A program made the position numbers and the translations under genes. From CAZFHA01 sp964518595 (GTDB lineage: Bacteria; Bacillota; Clostridia; Saccharofermentanales; Saccharofermentanaceae): 64,000 nucleotides of DNA. The stretch is taken from positions 186,001 through 250,000 of the forward strand of contig CAZFHA010000002.1 of the NCBI GenBank assembly GCA_964518595.1, in the 5' to 3' direction. This document shows positions 53,189-62,733 of this stretch, piece by piece (position 1 is the first letter of the stretch; every line of letters starts with the position of its first letter). The notes below the pieces were generated by a model. It worked only from the letters and a program-made list of their open reading frames with translations. It ran no database searches and was not told the origin of the DNA.

Positions 53189-53890
53189 ATGGTGCAAATC
53201 TATAATTATGCAGACTTTGTCAACGAACTTATGGCAGCAGGATTTTCTTTAGGCGGTGGTGGCAGCCGAGATTTTTACAGTATAATTCCCTGGTCTTGGA
53301 CTGAAACGCCCCCTTATAAGACACCAGTCAGCTGGCACACCGCTGATCCTGAAACTGATCCTTGGGAGTGGCGGATGCGGGTTCTACTTGAACGGGAGGA
53401 TATCGCCTATGCCAAGCTCTTTGCCAAAAAATCTGGTTTTATTACCAAGGAGTGGTATCCCTACTTTTTAGCCATCCGACGCGGAAATAGATCCTTCGAA
53501 GAGGCCTATATAGACGGCTACATCAGTCACCCGGCCAAAAGAATTTATGAAGTCCTTAAAGATACAAAAGGCTTATCCCTACCGGAGGTAAAGCGCCTTG
53601 GGGGCTTCGGCAAAGACAATAAAAGCGACTTTGACAAAGCCTTAACAGAACTGCAAATGAAGATGTATCTAACCATTTGCGGACGTCAAAGCAAACGCAC
53701 TAAAGAGGGACTTGAATCAGGCTGGGCCTCCACGCAGCTCTGTACTGTAGAAGCTTTTTGGGGTGAAGAACTGATTGAAAGCAGCTATGGGATTAGCGAA
53801 ACAGAAGCTATAGATAAAATTAGCCAGCAAATCTATCGTCTTAACCCTCTTGCTCAACCGAAAAAAGCAGAGAAAATTATTCGGGGATGA
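53189..53890 (+). CDS. AlkZ-related hypothetical protein
   Basis: A 233-residue soluble protein. The N-terminal part has a distinctive conserved-looking run (FYSIIPWSWTETPPYKTPVSW split, then WEWRMRVLLEREDIAYAKLF, then FITKEWYPYFLAIRRG). The second half resembles winged-helix segments (LPEVKRLGGFGKDNKSDFDKAL). I associate this pattern with a Firmicutes family annotated as AlkZ-related (a DNA glycosylase superfamily), but it lacks a readable catalytic QxQ/QxD motif, so DNA repair is only a suggestion. GGAGGT precedes the ATG. It stands alone, divergent from the cobalamin operon. Confidence 0.65.
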   Translation: MVQIYNYADFVNELMAAGFSLGGGGSRDFYSIIPWSWTETPPYKTPVSWHTADPETDPWEWRMRVLLEREDIAYAKLFAKKSGFITKEWYPYFLAIRRGNRSFEEAYIDGYISHPAKRIYEVLKDTKGLSLPEVKRLGGFGKDNKSDFDKALTELQMKMYLTICGRQSKRTKEGLESGWASTQLCTVEAFWGEELIESSYGISETEAIDKISQQIYRLNPLAQPKKAEKIIRG

Positions 53891-53943
53891 GGCCTAAGAA
53901 GCTACTACTTATAGAATGAAATTTTGCTCTAATTTATTTACTG

Positions 53944-54276
53944 TTACCCCTTTATGCCGAAAATGAACATTCTAATAGCAAAGAACAGCGAAGTAAATAT
54001 CCATGCTCCCGGAAAAAGTGAAGTAATTACAAAAAATAACAGATACAAAACCACGGGTAAGAAACAGTGATAGTGTAAGCTGCGATTCCGGCGCAAATCT
54101 GACATGAATTGCGCACCTAGAATGAGCCAAGTAAACAGTCCATATGGTAGTGCGAGAAACCAGATATAATGTGGAAAGTAGAGCAAAATTTCTGTCCCGA
54201 TAAGAATAAGATTTGTAATCCACCATTCCTTACGGGAGGCTCTACCTGTGAAATATTGACTTATCCAATCCTGCAT
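53944..54276 (-). CDS. DUF805-family small membrane protein
   Basis: 110 residues from the ATG at 54276 (AAGGAGT upstream); the open frame to 54384 is probably not used. Starts QDWISQYFTGRASRKEWW, the clear DUF805 signature, then about three or four membrane segments with the turn DLRRNRSLHYH. Function unknown. Same marks as the 45157 gene. It follows kdpE on the same strand with a gap of 125 bp. Confidence 0.8.
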   Translation of the reverse strand: MQDWISQYFTGRASRKEWWITNLILIGTEILLYFPHYIWFLALPYGLFTWLILGAQFMSDLRRNRSLHYHCFLPVVLYLLFFVITSLFPGAWIFTSLFFAIRMFIFGIKG

Positions 54277-54401
54277 AAAATGACTCCTTCTTACAGTATT
54301 TTCCCAACGGCAAGCCAAACAATGCATATCAGCACGATCTGCATTGTTGCTTCTGTCCTTTAAATAAAAAGATTCGCCTTTCACTTTTAGACTTTATTAT
54401 C

Positions 54402-55100
54402 TTACTCGGGAACAAATCGAATCATACGGTAACCCACCCCAATATGGGTCTGGATGTACTTAGGATCATCGCCATTATCTTCAAGTTTTTTACGCAAAGT
54501 AGCCATAAATACCCTAAGAGATGGGCGGTCGTCGAGAGAACTGTTCGTCCAAATTTCTTTAAGAATATAGTTATAGGTAAGCACCTTATCCACGTTCTTT
54601 GATAGTAAGCACAGTAGCCGGTATTCAATAGGGGTTAAATGAATTTCATGCTCAGCCAGATAGACACAACCAGCGCCATAATCAATTTTGAGCTCCCCAT
54701 TTTGAAAAATCGCCGTTTCGGCCACTTGTAAACTTGCCATCCGGCGTAGCATGACTCTCACTCTGGCTAGTAATTCCTCAACGTTAAAAGGTTTGGTGAG
54801 GTAATCATCTGCGCCCAAATCAAGGGCTTCGATTTTATCCCGATCATTGTCCCTAGCACTTACCACAATAATGGGCATGCTTGACCAGCTACGAACTTTT
54901 TTAATAATCTCCAATCCTTCCATATCCGGAAGGCCTAAATCAAGAATCATAATATCCGGGCTGTTCGATACTGCCTCAAGAATTCCGGTAGCACCGTTTT
55001 CAGCTAACCGGACTTTATAACCATAAAGATCCAAAGCCGTCCCGATTAAATTTGCGATGGCTTTATCATCTTCTACTAACAGAATCATTGGTTTATTCAT
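54402..55100 (-). CDS. kdpE: Response regulator KdpE (OmpR family)
   Basis: Transcription factor that switches on the Kdp potassium pump when phosphorylated by KdpD. Receiver domain (about 1-118) with acidic pocket ILLVEDD, phospho-acceptor Asp in MILDLGLPDMEG (near 55) and the Lys in DDYLTKPFNVEELLAR. OmpR-type winged helix (about 130-230) with LTPIEYRLLCLLSKN and DDRPSLRVFMATLRKKL, closing HIGVGYRMIRF. 232 residues. Last gene of the kdp operon, 10 bp after kdpD. Confidence 0.94.
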   Translation of the reverse strand: MNKPMILLVEDDKAIANLIGTALDLYGYKVRLAENGATGILEAVSNSPDIMILDLGLPDMEGLEIIKKVRSWSSMPIIVVSARDNDRDKIEALDLGADDYLTKPFNVEELLARVRVMLRRMASLQVAETAIFQNGELKIDYGAGCVYLAEHEIHLTPIEYRLLCLLSKNVDKVLTYNYILKEIWTNSSLDDRPSLRVFMATLRKKLEDNGDDPKYIQTHIGVGYRMIRFVPE

Positions 55101-55110
55101 ATCTAGTAAC

Positions 55111-57792
55111 CTACTTAACCATTTCTAGCGTCAAGCAAAATCTTGTACCATGGGGTTCTACATCCTCTACCCAGATCATACCGCCATGAGCATTCACGAT
55201 GGACTTACACAGTGCCAGACCTAAGCCTAGGCCGCGGCGGGAATCTCCAACCGAATTTTCCACCGTAAAAAACATATCAAATAACTTGGCTTTAGAAACT
55301 TCGGAAATACCTTCCCCATCATCCTCTACAGATATCACAGCCATGCCGTTCTTTTCTTTGGCGGTTAATTTAATGGTTGAACCTGCCTGAGTATATTTTA
55401 CTGCATTATCAACAATATTGATAATTACCTGCACAATCAATCTGGAATCAACATTAACCAAAAGCATGTCATTATCTACATGAACCTGAAGGATATGCTC
55501 TTTTGATTTTCTACTAACGTGGCGCAAGGCTTCTCTGATAATCTCTTTTAATAGCTCCGGCTCTTTATGAATATGAAGGCTACCATTATCAATTCTGGTA
55601 ATGGACAGAATATTCTCAATCAGATTAATCAGCCACATAGAATCATCATAAATATAGGAGTATAAATTCTGTTTTTGTTCCACCGACAGCTCAGCCGCAC
55701 TTTCCATCAAAACGCTGGCATTACCGGAAATACTGGTTAATGGCGTTTTCAAATCATGAGAAATCGCCCGTAAAAGATTTGAGCGTAATTGTTCTTGTTT
55801 AGCTTCCAACTGAATCTGATGGTTCTTTTCAAGAATATTACCTCTTTCTAGGGCCAAAGCACATTCTGCCAACATGGCAATCAAGAGATTCTTTTCAAAA
55901 GCCGCTAAAGTCTCTTGATTATCTATGGCTACCCCCACCACCGCAAAAACACTTTCACTGCTACGAATCGCCATATAAAGGCATTTAGCACCGGGCAATG
56001 TATTGGTAGTTGCACCGGCATGTTTATTGTTACGATAAACCCATTGTGCCACGGCAAATTCATCAGCAGTCAGATAGGCTGAGGTGGGTTCCTCCTGTAT
56101 CGCCATTACTAAAGGAGCTTCCAAACGGTCATCTACAACCGGGTATAAAATCACAGTTCGGTCTAAGAGCTTCATAATCTGATTAGCACACTCTCGATAT
56201 AAGTCGGTCTTGTTCTTAGCATACTGGAGTTTAAGGCTGGTCTCCAAGAGCACCTCTGTACGGTAGGATTTAAGTGAAGCTTGCCTAGCCTGATCTTTTA
56301 CTCGTTTGGTAAAAGTGCTGGTAATAAAAGCTGACAAAAACATAACCAGAAAGGTTAAGGGATAACCGGGGTTATAGGCCTGTAGGGAAAAGCGTGGTTG
56401 GGTAAAGAAAAAATTAAAGAGGAGCACGGCTAAAATTGAGGATACCAGACTATAGACCTTACCCTTGGTCACTACCGCAGTAAAGAGAGTGCACAAAATA
56501 TAGACTGTAATAATATTCGATTCGCTGAAGCCTAATTGATAGAACAAAAAGCCTATGACTGTGGGAATCGCCAGAAAGAGAAACATGATAAGGGTATCCC
56601 GGATTGAAAAAACCGGAATTTTGAATTTTTTTCGTCTTTTACTTTGATAATTGCTATCCTTGGTAGGAATAACATAAATATCTAAGTTAGGCGCAAAACT
56701 AAGTAGCTTATCCGTATCATTTTGCGGCCCTAACCCCAGAATTTTATTATTACGGCTTCGTCCGGCAACGAATTTCGATGTTCCACTGGCTTTGGCATAT
56801 TCCGAAATCTGATAGACCAGATCATCACCATAAACGGTAACAATTTTAGCCCCTAGTTGCTCGGCCAAATGGGTATTGTCCTTAATCTGACGTAATTTTT
56901 CTTCGGAAAAATCCTGCGACTCAGAAGTCTCTACCAACAGAGCTGTTAAAGAGCCATGGAAAGCCTCAGCCATTCTTGCCGCTGTACGCACTACTTTGCC
57001 ATTGGTAGAGGCGGAAGAAAGACAAATTAATATATGCTCTTCCGTATAGTACTCGGTTCGGTTTGCTAAAATTTTGTTTTTTTCTACAGTTAGATTCACC
57101 CGATCGGCAGTACGACGTAAGGCAATTTCTCTCAAGGCCACTAAGTTTTCACGGGTGAAAAAGTGCTGCAGGGCTTTTTGAACTTGCTCATTTCGATAAA
57201 CTTTGCCACTGTTAAGGCGCTGGATTAAGTCTTCCGGCTCGATGTCGACCAATTCAACTTTATCCGCACTGTCAAAAACACTGTCGGGAATCCGTTCCCG
57301 GACAGCAATTCCGGTAATTGACTCAACAATATCATTAAGACTTTCAATATGCTGCACATTAACCGTAGAATAGACATCTATCCCCATTCGTAGTAATTCT
57401 TCTACATCTTGATAGCGTTTCACATGTCTAGAGCCTTTGGCATTGGTATGAGCCAATTCATCTACCAGAATCAGCTGCGGTGCCCGCTTAAGGGCGCTAT
57501 CAATATCAAATTCTCTTAAGGTAATCCCGCCATGAGATATGGGAAGGGTGGGAATTTGCGGTAGTCCATCCAACAGAGCCATGGTTTGAGGGCGCTGATG
57601 GGGCTCAACATAACCTACCACCACATCGACTCCATCCTTTAGTGCTGCATGAGCCGCTTCCAGCATGGCATAGGTCTTCCCCACTCCGGCAGCATAACCA
57701 AAGAAGATTTTGAGTTTTCCCCTACCCTTGTTGCTCTCGTCCTTTTGAATCTCTTGCAGCAGTATTTCCGGACGTGGTCTCTGCACTTCCAT
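55111..57792 (-). CDS. kdpD: Sensor histidine kinase KdpD
   Basis: Membrane sensor of potassium limitation. N-terminal KdpD domain with Walker A FGYAAGVGKT (near 30-41) and ILVDELAHTNAKGSRH; a USP-like domain (about 245-370), the part that binds c-di-AMP in Staphylococcus; four membrane segments (about 395-495, including TVIGFLFYQLGF); a GAF-like domain (about 520-650); the phospho-accepting His in ISHDLKTPLTSI; and a GHKL ATPase with VDNAVKYT, DDGEGI and GLGLGLALCKS. 893 residues, full length. It follows kdpC. Confidence 0.95.
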   Translation of the reverse strand: MEVQRPRPEILLQEIQKDESNKGRGKLKIFFGYAAGVGKTYAMLEAAHAALKDGVDVVVGYVEPHQRPQTMALLDGLPQIPTLPISHGGITLREFDIDSALKRAPQLILVDELAHTNAKGSRHVKRYQDVEELLRMGIDVYSTVNVQHIESLNDIVESITGIAVRERIPDSVFDSADKVELVDIEPEDLIQRLNSGKVYRNEQVQKALQHFFTRENLVALREIALRRTADRVNLTVEKNKILANRTEYYTEEHILICLSSASTNGKVVRTAARMAEAFHGSLTALLVETSESQDFSEEKLRQIKDNTHLAEQLGAKIVTVYGDDLVYQISEYAKASGTSKFVAGRSRNNKILGLGPQNDTDKLLSFAPNLDIYVIPTKDSNYQSKRRKKFKIPVFSIRDTLIMFLFLAIPTVIGFLFYQLGFSESNIITVYILCTLFTAVVTKGKVYSLVSSILAVLLFNFFFTQPRFSLQAYNPGYPLTFLVMFLSAFITSTFTKRVKDQARQASLKSYRTEVLLETSLKLQYAKNKTDLYRECANQIMKLLDRTVILYPVVDDRLEAPLVMAIQEEPTSAYLTADEFAVAQWVYRNNKHAGATTNTLPGAKCLYMAIRSSESVFAVVGVAIDNQETLAAFEKNLLIAMLAECALALERGNILEKNHQIQLEAKQEQLRSNLLRAISHDLKTPLTSISGNASVLMESAAELSVEQKQNLYSYIYDDSMWLINLIENILSITRIDNGSLHIHKEPELLKEIIREALRHVSRKSKEHILQVHVDNDMLLVNVDSRLIVQVIINIVDNAVKYTQAGSTIKLTAKEKNGMAVISVEDDGEGISEVSKAKLFDMFFTVENSVGDSRRGLGLGLALCKSIVNAHGGMIWVEDVEPHGTRFCLTLEMVK

Positions 57793-57800
57793 AGCTCACC

Positions 57801-58427
57801 TCAAATCAGTTGTAGAATTTGTGCAATGTCAAGATTTACCAACAGCACATTCACAGTTGGTTCACCGAAAACAGCTAATACTTGCCGATTGGTGCGACTC
57901 TCAATTATCTGCTCTAAATCCTGTTCAGAAATCCCGGTATTCTCAGCAAGTGCCGGAACTTGGATTTGCGCGGCCTCCGGGGATATATGAGGATCAAGCC
58001 CCGAACCGGAAGTGGTCAAAAGATCCATGGGAATGTCAGCTTTGTCTACAGTAGGATTAGCTTTAAGGAAAGCCTCAAGGGAAGCCTCCATACGAAGCAA
58101 AAGCTCTGGATTGGAAGGGGCAAAATTCTGTGAACCGCTGGCTACTCCAGTGTATTGTCCATTTTTCTTTTCTTCTACAGTATAAACGTTGTAGCCCACA
58201 GCGGAAGGACGGCCTTTCATAAAACGGGGGTCGCTAAAATCCTGACCTAGCAGAGCGGAACCAATTACTTTGTCGCCAACTTTTACCAAGCTACCATTGG
58301 CCTGACTCGGAAAAATCATTTGACTTATCCCGGTCATTAGCAAAGGATAAAGCACCCCGCAAAGCACCACCATGACTACTGAAATCAACAAAGCACTTTT
58401 TAGTGCCGATAAACCTTTCTTTTGCAT
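57801..58427 (-). CDS. kdpC: Potassium-transporting ATPase subunit KdpC
   Basis: Single-span subunit that stabilises the KdpFABC complex. One N-terminal membrane segment (about 10-32, ALLISVVMVVLCGVLYPLLMTG split) precedes an extracytoplasmic domain with GSALLGQDFSDPRFMKGRPSAVGYN (split), TTSGSGLDPHISPEAAQIQ and the closing NVLLVNLDI. 208 residues from the ATG at 58427, which has AGAGGA 7 bp upstream; an upstream GTG/ATG extension to 58463 would overlap kdpB and is rejected. Confidence 0.94.
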   Translation of the reverse strand: MQKKGLSALKSALLISVVMVVLCGVLYPLLMTGISQMIFPSQANGSLVKVGDKVIGSALLGQDFSDPRFMKGRPSAVGYNVYTVEEKKNGQYTGVASGSQNFAPSNPELLLRMEASLEAFLKANPTVDKADIPMDLLTTSGSGLDPHISPEAAQIQVPALAENTGISEQDLEQIIESRTNRQVLAVFGEPTVNVLLVNLDIAQILQLI

Positions 58428-58452
58428 ACAACTGTCCTCTTTTCTCATTCCA

Positions 58453-60510
58453 TTATAATCCAATCGCTGCCAATAAAGGAGCGATAGCTAGGTCAATCAA
58501 CTTGATTCCTAAAAAGGGAGCAATAACACCGCCAAGTCCGTAAAAACCAAGGTTTCGAATCAATAGCCGATTGGAACTCATGGGCTTATAGCGCACGCCT
58601 TTCATGGCTAAAGGAATTAAGGCCGGGATAATTAAAGCGTTGAAGATCAAAGCGGAAAGAATGGCACTATAGCTGGTTGCCAGGCCCATTACATTTAGCA
58701 CCTGCATCTCTGGAATCAGGATCATAAACATAGCTGGGATAATGGCAAAGTACTTAGCAATATCATTCGCTATACTGAAGGTGGTTAAAGAACCTCGGGT
58801 AATCAGCAGCTGTTTACCGATCTCCACCACATCAAGAATTTTAGTCGGATCGGAATCCAGATCAACCATATTAGCGGCTTCCTTAGCGGAAGACGTTCCA
58901 CTGTTCATAGCCAGACCCACGTCCGCTTGTGCCAAAGCCGGGGCATCGTTCGTACCGTCTCCCGTCATGGCGACAATTTTACCCTCTTCCTGTTCTTTTT
59001 TTATTAAGCTGATCTTATCCTCAGGCTTACATTCGGCCACGAAATCATCCACACCGGCTTCCTGAGCAATAGTAGCCGCCGTGAGAGGATTATCACCGGT
59101 GCACATAACTGTCCGAATCCCAATCTTCCGCAGCCGGGCGAACCGCTCTACCAGACCGGGTTTTATAGTGTCTTTTAAGTAAATAACACCCAGAATTCTG
59201 GTTCGGGTAGAGACCACCAAAGGGGTTCCACCCACATTTGAAACCCGATCTACCACTTGATTCAAATCCTTGGGTATATTCCCGTTGTTTTTTCTTACAT
59301 AGGCCTCAATAGCACTTCCCGCACCTTTCCGCACCTGCTCCCCATCAGCTAAATCAATCCCACTCATTCTGGTTTGGGCTGTGAAAGGCATAAAGTTTGC
59401 CGCATTCATATCCAGCCGATCAGGCATGGCACCCAGCCGTAATCCCAGTTCAACAATGGACTTACCTTCCGGGGTATCATCTTCCAGAGAACAGGCCACA
59501 GCCAAATCCAGCAGCTCTTGTTTTGAAGTGCCTTCCAGTATGTAAAAATCTGCCGCTAACCGATTTCCATAAGTAATTGTACCGGTCTTGTCCAAGATCA
59601 TAGTATCTACATCACCACAAGCCTCAACGGCCTTTCCCGACATAGCAATCACATTAAACCGAGTTACCCGATCCATTCCGGCAATACCAATAGCAGACAA
59701 TAGCCCACCGATAGTAGTAGGAATAAGGCATACCATTAAGGCCACCAAAGTAGCCACCGGTAAATTCAGTCCAAGATAAGCTGCCACGGGATAGAGGGTT
59801 ACGATCACAATGAGAAAGATTAAGGTTAAGCTAACCAATAAAGTTGACAAAGCAATTTCATTAGGCGTCTTTTTACGTTTAGCCCCTTCTACCATGGCGA
59901 TCATTTTATCCAGAAAACTTTCTCCAGGCATTGAAGTAATTTGAATGGTCAGCCAGTCACTGGCTACGGTAGTTCCACCGGTGACAGAAGCAAAATCGCC
60001 GCCCTTTTCTTTTACTACCGGAGCAGATTCACCGGTAATCGCCGACTCATCTACAGAGGCAATCCCGTCAATCACTTCACCGTCATTGGGAATAAGCTCG
60101 CCAGCTTTTACCAATACAATATCACCTTTTTTCAGTTCCGTAGCACTGATGATTTCTTCATCTCCCTCAGGATTTATACGTCTGGCTTTTGTATCTTTTT
60201 TTGTCTTTTTGAGACTCTCCGCTTGAGCCTTCCCCCGCCCTTCCGCCACAGCTTCGGCAAAATTTGCGAATAGCAAGGTGATAAATAGAATTACACATAC
60301 AATGATGTTATAAGCTCTAAGCTTATCTCCTGAAGCATCAAAGAGACTAGGAAAGAAAGCTAGAATTAGAGTAATGATGAAGCCAATTTCTACCACAAAC
60401 ATAACCGGATTTTTGATCATGTAACGTGGATCCAACTTAGTAAATGCCCCTTTAATAGAAGAAAGCAAAATATCCTTAGTAATAAATTTGGTTTTTTTAT
60501 GTTGACTCAA
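58453..60510 (-). CDS. kdpB: Potassium-transporting ATPase catalytic subunit KdpB
   Basis: P-type ATPase that powers high-affinity K+ uptake. Visible: TGES (ITGESAPVVKEKG, near 157), the phosphorylated Asp in DKTGTITYGN (near 306), the K/N motif (FTAQTRMSGIDL), MCTGDNPLTA and the hinge MTGDGTNDAPALAQADVG. Seven membrane segments in the usual layout. 685 residues. TTG start at 60510 with GGAGG 8 bp upstream; no better ATG is present. Confidence 0.96.
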   Translation of the reverse strand: MSQHKKTKFITKDILLSSIKGAFTKLDPRYMIKNPVMFVVEIGFIITLILAFFPSLFDASGDKLRAYNIIVCVILFITLLFANFAEAVAEGRGKAQAESLKKTKKDTKARRINPEGDEEIISATELKKGDIVLVKAGELIPNDGEVIDGIASVDESAITGESAPVVKEKGGDFASVTGGTTVASDWLTIQITSMPGESFLDKMIAMVEGAKRKKTPNEIALSTLLVSLTLIFLIVIVTLYPVAAYLGLNLPVATLVALMVCLIPTTIGGLLSAIGIAGMDRVTRFNVIAMSGKAVEACGDVDTMILDKTGTITYGNRLAADFYILEGTSKQELLDLAVACSLEDDTPEGKSIVELGLRLGAMPDRLDMNAANFMPFTAQTRMSGIDLADGEQVRKGAGSAIEAYVRKNNGNIPKDLNQVVDRVSNVGGTPLVVSTRTRILGVIYLKDTIKPGLVERFARLRKIGIRTVMCTGDNPLTAATIAQEAGVDDFVAECKPEDKISLIKKEQEEGKIVAMTGDGTNDAPALAQADVGLAMNSGTSSAKEAANMVDLDSDPTKILDVVEIGKQLLITRGSLTTFSIANDIAKYFAIIPAMFMILIPEMQVLNVMGLATSYSAILSALIFNALIIPALIPLAMKGVRYKPMSSNRLLIRNLGFYGLGGVIAPFLGIKLIDLAIAPLLAAIGL

Positions 60511-60523
60511 AATGAGTACCTCC

Positions 60524-62251
60524 TTATCCTAATGTCAGTTGCTCGGCAATGGGTCCCAAAGAGAGTACGGGGAAAAAAGTCAAAGCCGCAAATATAACCA
60601 CAATGGCCGCTAAAATCATCCCAAAGAAAACCGTGTTTGTTTTTAAGGTGCCGGGGGATTCATTAACGACACGCTTTTTCATCAGTGAAGCAGCAATAGC
60701 CAGTTGAATAACAATGGAAAGATAGCGGCCAAAAAACATAACCAATCCCGTGGTAATATTCCAGAATGTAGTATTGTCTTTAAGCCCCTCAAATCCAGAA
60801 CCATTATTAGCCGCCGCCGAGGTAAATTCATATAAAATCTGCGACAAGCCATGAAAACCAGGATTACTCAAAGCCGATACCCCAGCTGGTTGGGTCACTG
60901 CCAAGGCGCTAAATCCCAAGATCAATAGGGGGTGAATGATAATTGCCAGAACCGTTAGCTTCATTTCACGGCTTTCAATTTTTTTGCCCAAATACTCCGG
61001 TGTACGTCCAATCATCAGCCCGCAAATGAAGACAGCCAGAATCACATACATCATCATATTCATAAAGCCCACACCGACGCCACCAAAGACAACATTTAAC
61101 ATCATGTTCAGCAAGGCCACAAATCCGCCCATAGGGGTTAAGGTATCATGCATGTTATTAACAGAACCGGTGGTGAAAGCCGTAGTCACTGTAGTAAAGA
61201 GCGAAGATTGAGCGATACCAAAGCGAACTTCTTTGCCCTCCATACTTCCCATACTTGAATCAATCCCTAGAGAAGTTAATGCCGGATTCCCAGCACTTTC
61301 TGCCCAAAAACAAACACTCAGTCCAACCAAAAAGAGTACCGCCATAGCAATGAAAAGTGTTCGCCCTTCGCCACCTAACCAGCGATTCTTAAGCTGAACT
61401 TTACTTCCCTGTGCCAAGAGTCGTTTCTGCCGCTGGTTCTGAAAAAACAAACCAAAGGCTACCACCGCTGAGCCTGGCACCAGCATCATGGATAACATCT
61501 CAACCATATTGGTCAGGACATTAGGATTTTCAAAAGGGGTTGACGAATTAGCCCCCAAAAAGCCACCGCCATTGGTACCCAGATGCTTAATTGATACCAA
61601 AGAAGCAATCGGTCCATTGGCCACATCCTGAAGCTTACCTTCTAAGGTCGTTAGAGTCTGTGTCATAGAAAAATTCTGTGGGGAGCCTTGTGAGACCAGA
61701 AAAAGGCCCACAAGCAAAGCCAAGGGCAGGAAAACCCGGGTAATAATCCGGACAAAGTCTTCATAAAAATTCCCTAGACTTTCTTTGCCACAGATACCAC
61801 GGGTAAAGGCGGCAAAGGCCGCATATCCGGAAGCTGCCGAAGTAAACATCAAGAAAGTAATTACCAATATTTGACTAAGGTATGATAAGCCTGATTCTCC
61901 AGCGTAGTGCTGAAGATTTGTATTAGTCATAAAACTGATAATAGTATTAAAAGACAAAGTCGCTTCCATATTAGGAATGCCATTGGGATTTAAAGGTAAA
62001 AAACTCTGAATACGCAAAATAAGATAACCAGCAAAAATCATTACTCCATTAGTCAAAACCAAGTTAAATGCATACTCTTTCCAGTTCATCCCGTGGCGGT
62101 CAATTCGACACAGCCGAAAAATAAAATTATCTATCGGGTTACACAGTGGATCGGCAAAAGTTTTCTCTTTATCTATAATATGGTAGAGGTACTTACCCAT
62201 GGGAAGCACCAAAAGAAAAAATGCTACCAACACAATCACAATTTGAATCAT
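60524..62251 (-). CDS. kdpA: Potassium-transporting ATPase subunit KdpA
   Basis: The K+-binding and translocating channel-like subunit with ten membrane segments. Four pore-loop (selectivity filter-like) repeats are visible, including TNGVMIFAG, TNTNLQHY, HLGTNGGGFLGANSSTPFENP (split) and AAANNGSGFEGL. 575 residues is normal. AAGGAGATATAGG lies before the ATG. It follows kdpF closely and precedes kdpB by 13 bp. Confidence 0.96.
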   Translation of the reverse strand: MIQIVIVLVAFFLLVLPMGKYLYHIIDKEKTFADPLCNPIDNFIFRLCRIDRHGMNWKEYAFNLVLTNGVMIFAGYLILRIQSFLPLNPNGIPNMEATLSFNTIISFMTNTNLQHYAGESGLSYLSQILVITFLMFTSAASGYAAFAAFTRGICGKESLGNFYEDFVRIITRVFLPLALLVGLFLVSQGSPQNFSMTQTLTTLEGKLQDVANGPIASLVSIKHLGTNGGGFLGANSSTPFENPNVLTNMVEMLSMMLVPGSAVVAFGLFFQNQRQKRLLAQGSKVQLKNRWLGGEGRTLFIAMAVLFLVGLSVCFWAESAGNPALTSLGIDSSMGSMEGKEVRFGIAQSSLFTTVTTAFTTGSVNNMHDTLTPMGGFVALLNMMLNVVFGGVGVGFMNMMMYVILAVFICGLMIGRTPEYLGKKIESREMKLTVLAIIIHPLLILGFSALAVTQPAGVSALSNPGFHGLSQILYEFTSAAANNGSGFEGLKDNTTFWNITTGLVMFFGRYLSIVIQLAIAASLMKKRVVNESPGTLKTNTVFFGMILAAIVVIFAALTFFPVLSLGPIAEQLTLG

Positions 62252-62279
62252 CTAACCTATATCTCCTTACATAATCTCT

Positions 62280-62357
62280 TTAAAATTTCTCCGGGTTAAT
62301 CAGTGCAAAGACCAAGTACCCGGCTACACCCAGAACAATCAACATAAGAACTAGCAT
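62280..62357 (-). CDS. kdpF: Potassium-transporting ATPase subunit KdpF
   Basis: A 25-residue single-span peptide (MLVLMLIVLGVAGYLVFAL then INPEKF) that matches KdpF in length, hydrophobic profile and the closing pattern NPEKF. KdpF stabilises the KdpFABC complex. AAGGGGA lies 5 bp before the ATG. It is 28 bp upstream of kdpA. Confidence 0.9.
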   Translation of the reverse strand: MLVLMLIVLGVAGYLVFALINPEKF

Positions 62358-62367
62358 AAACATCCCC

Positions 62368-62457
62368 TTATTTTGAAATTTGTCTCTGGCAAAAATCAGC
62401 CAAAAACTCTACACAGCCAAAACCTATCACAAGTAAACCAATCATAAGAAAATCCAT
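62368..62457 (-). CDS. Small membrane peptide ORF, first gene of the kdp operon
   Basis: A 29-residue ORF: MDFLMIGLLVIGFGCVEFLA then DFCQRQISK. One hydrophobic span is followed by a short charged tail with two cysteines in the second half. An excellent GGAGG sits 6 bp before the ATG at 62457, and it ends 10 bp before kdpF. Comparable tiny ORFs precede kdpF in some other bacteria; their role is not established. It is not KdpF itself, which is the next ORF. Confidence 0.7.
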   Translation of the reverse strand: MDFLMIGLLVIGFGCVEFLADFCQRQISK

Positions 62458-62663
62458 CTTCAACCTCCTCAGGATTTGGATTCAATCACAAAGCTATAGT
62501 AAAGCAAATGGGATTAAATTCGTATTAGAAAAAAGCTGCCGGTATTAAGATTGCGTAAAGAAGGCAGAAAGTTCCTCTTGAAGCTATATTAACATATTTT
62601 GAATTGAAAGAATTTTCAAGCTAATTTATCAGATAGAAGCGGACAGGACTCCCTTGTCATGCC
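62458..62663 (-). promoter_or_regulatory. Leader and probable promoter region of the kdp operon
   Basis: About 200 bp upstream of the kdp operon. A possible promoter is TTGAAA with TATGTT 17 bp downstream (near 62575-62605 on the minus strand); KdpE-dependent promoters are often weak. I looked for a c-di-AMP (ydaO-type) riboswitch, which controls potassium genes in some Firmicutes, and did not recognise one. Confidence 0.35.
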
Positions 62664-62700
62664 AAAAAAACCCTACCGCTAGTGAGCAGTAGAGTTTTTT
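62664..62700 (-). terminator. Terminator of the 62734 gene
   Basis: A 14-bp stem with two G-U pairs (62667-62680 with 62685-62698), loop of 4 nt, and a T-run of seven on the minus strand. It separates the small membrane protein gene from the kdp operon. Confidence 0.88.
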
Positions 62701-62733
62701 ACAGGGAGAAAATTGCGCCCATAGAAGGCTGTT

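Noticed and set aside
62458..62733. c-di-AMP (ydaO-type) riboswitch upstream of kdp
   Set aside because: Potassium genes in Firmicutes often have one, but I could not find its conserved core; only a terminator and weak promoter text are visible.
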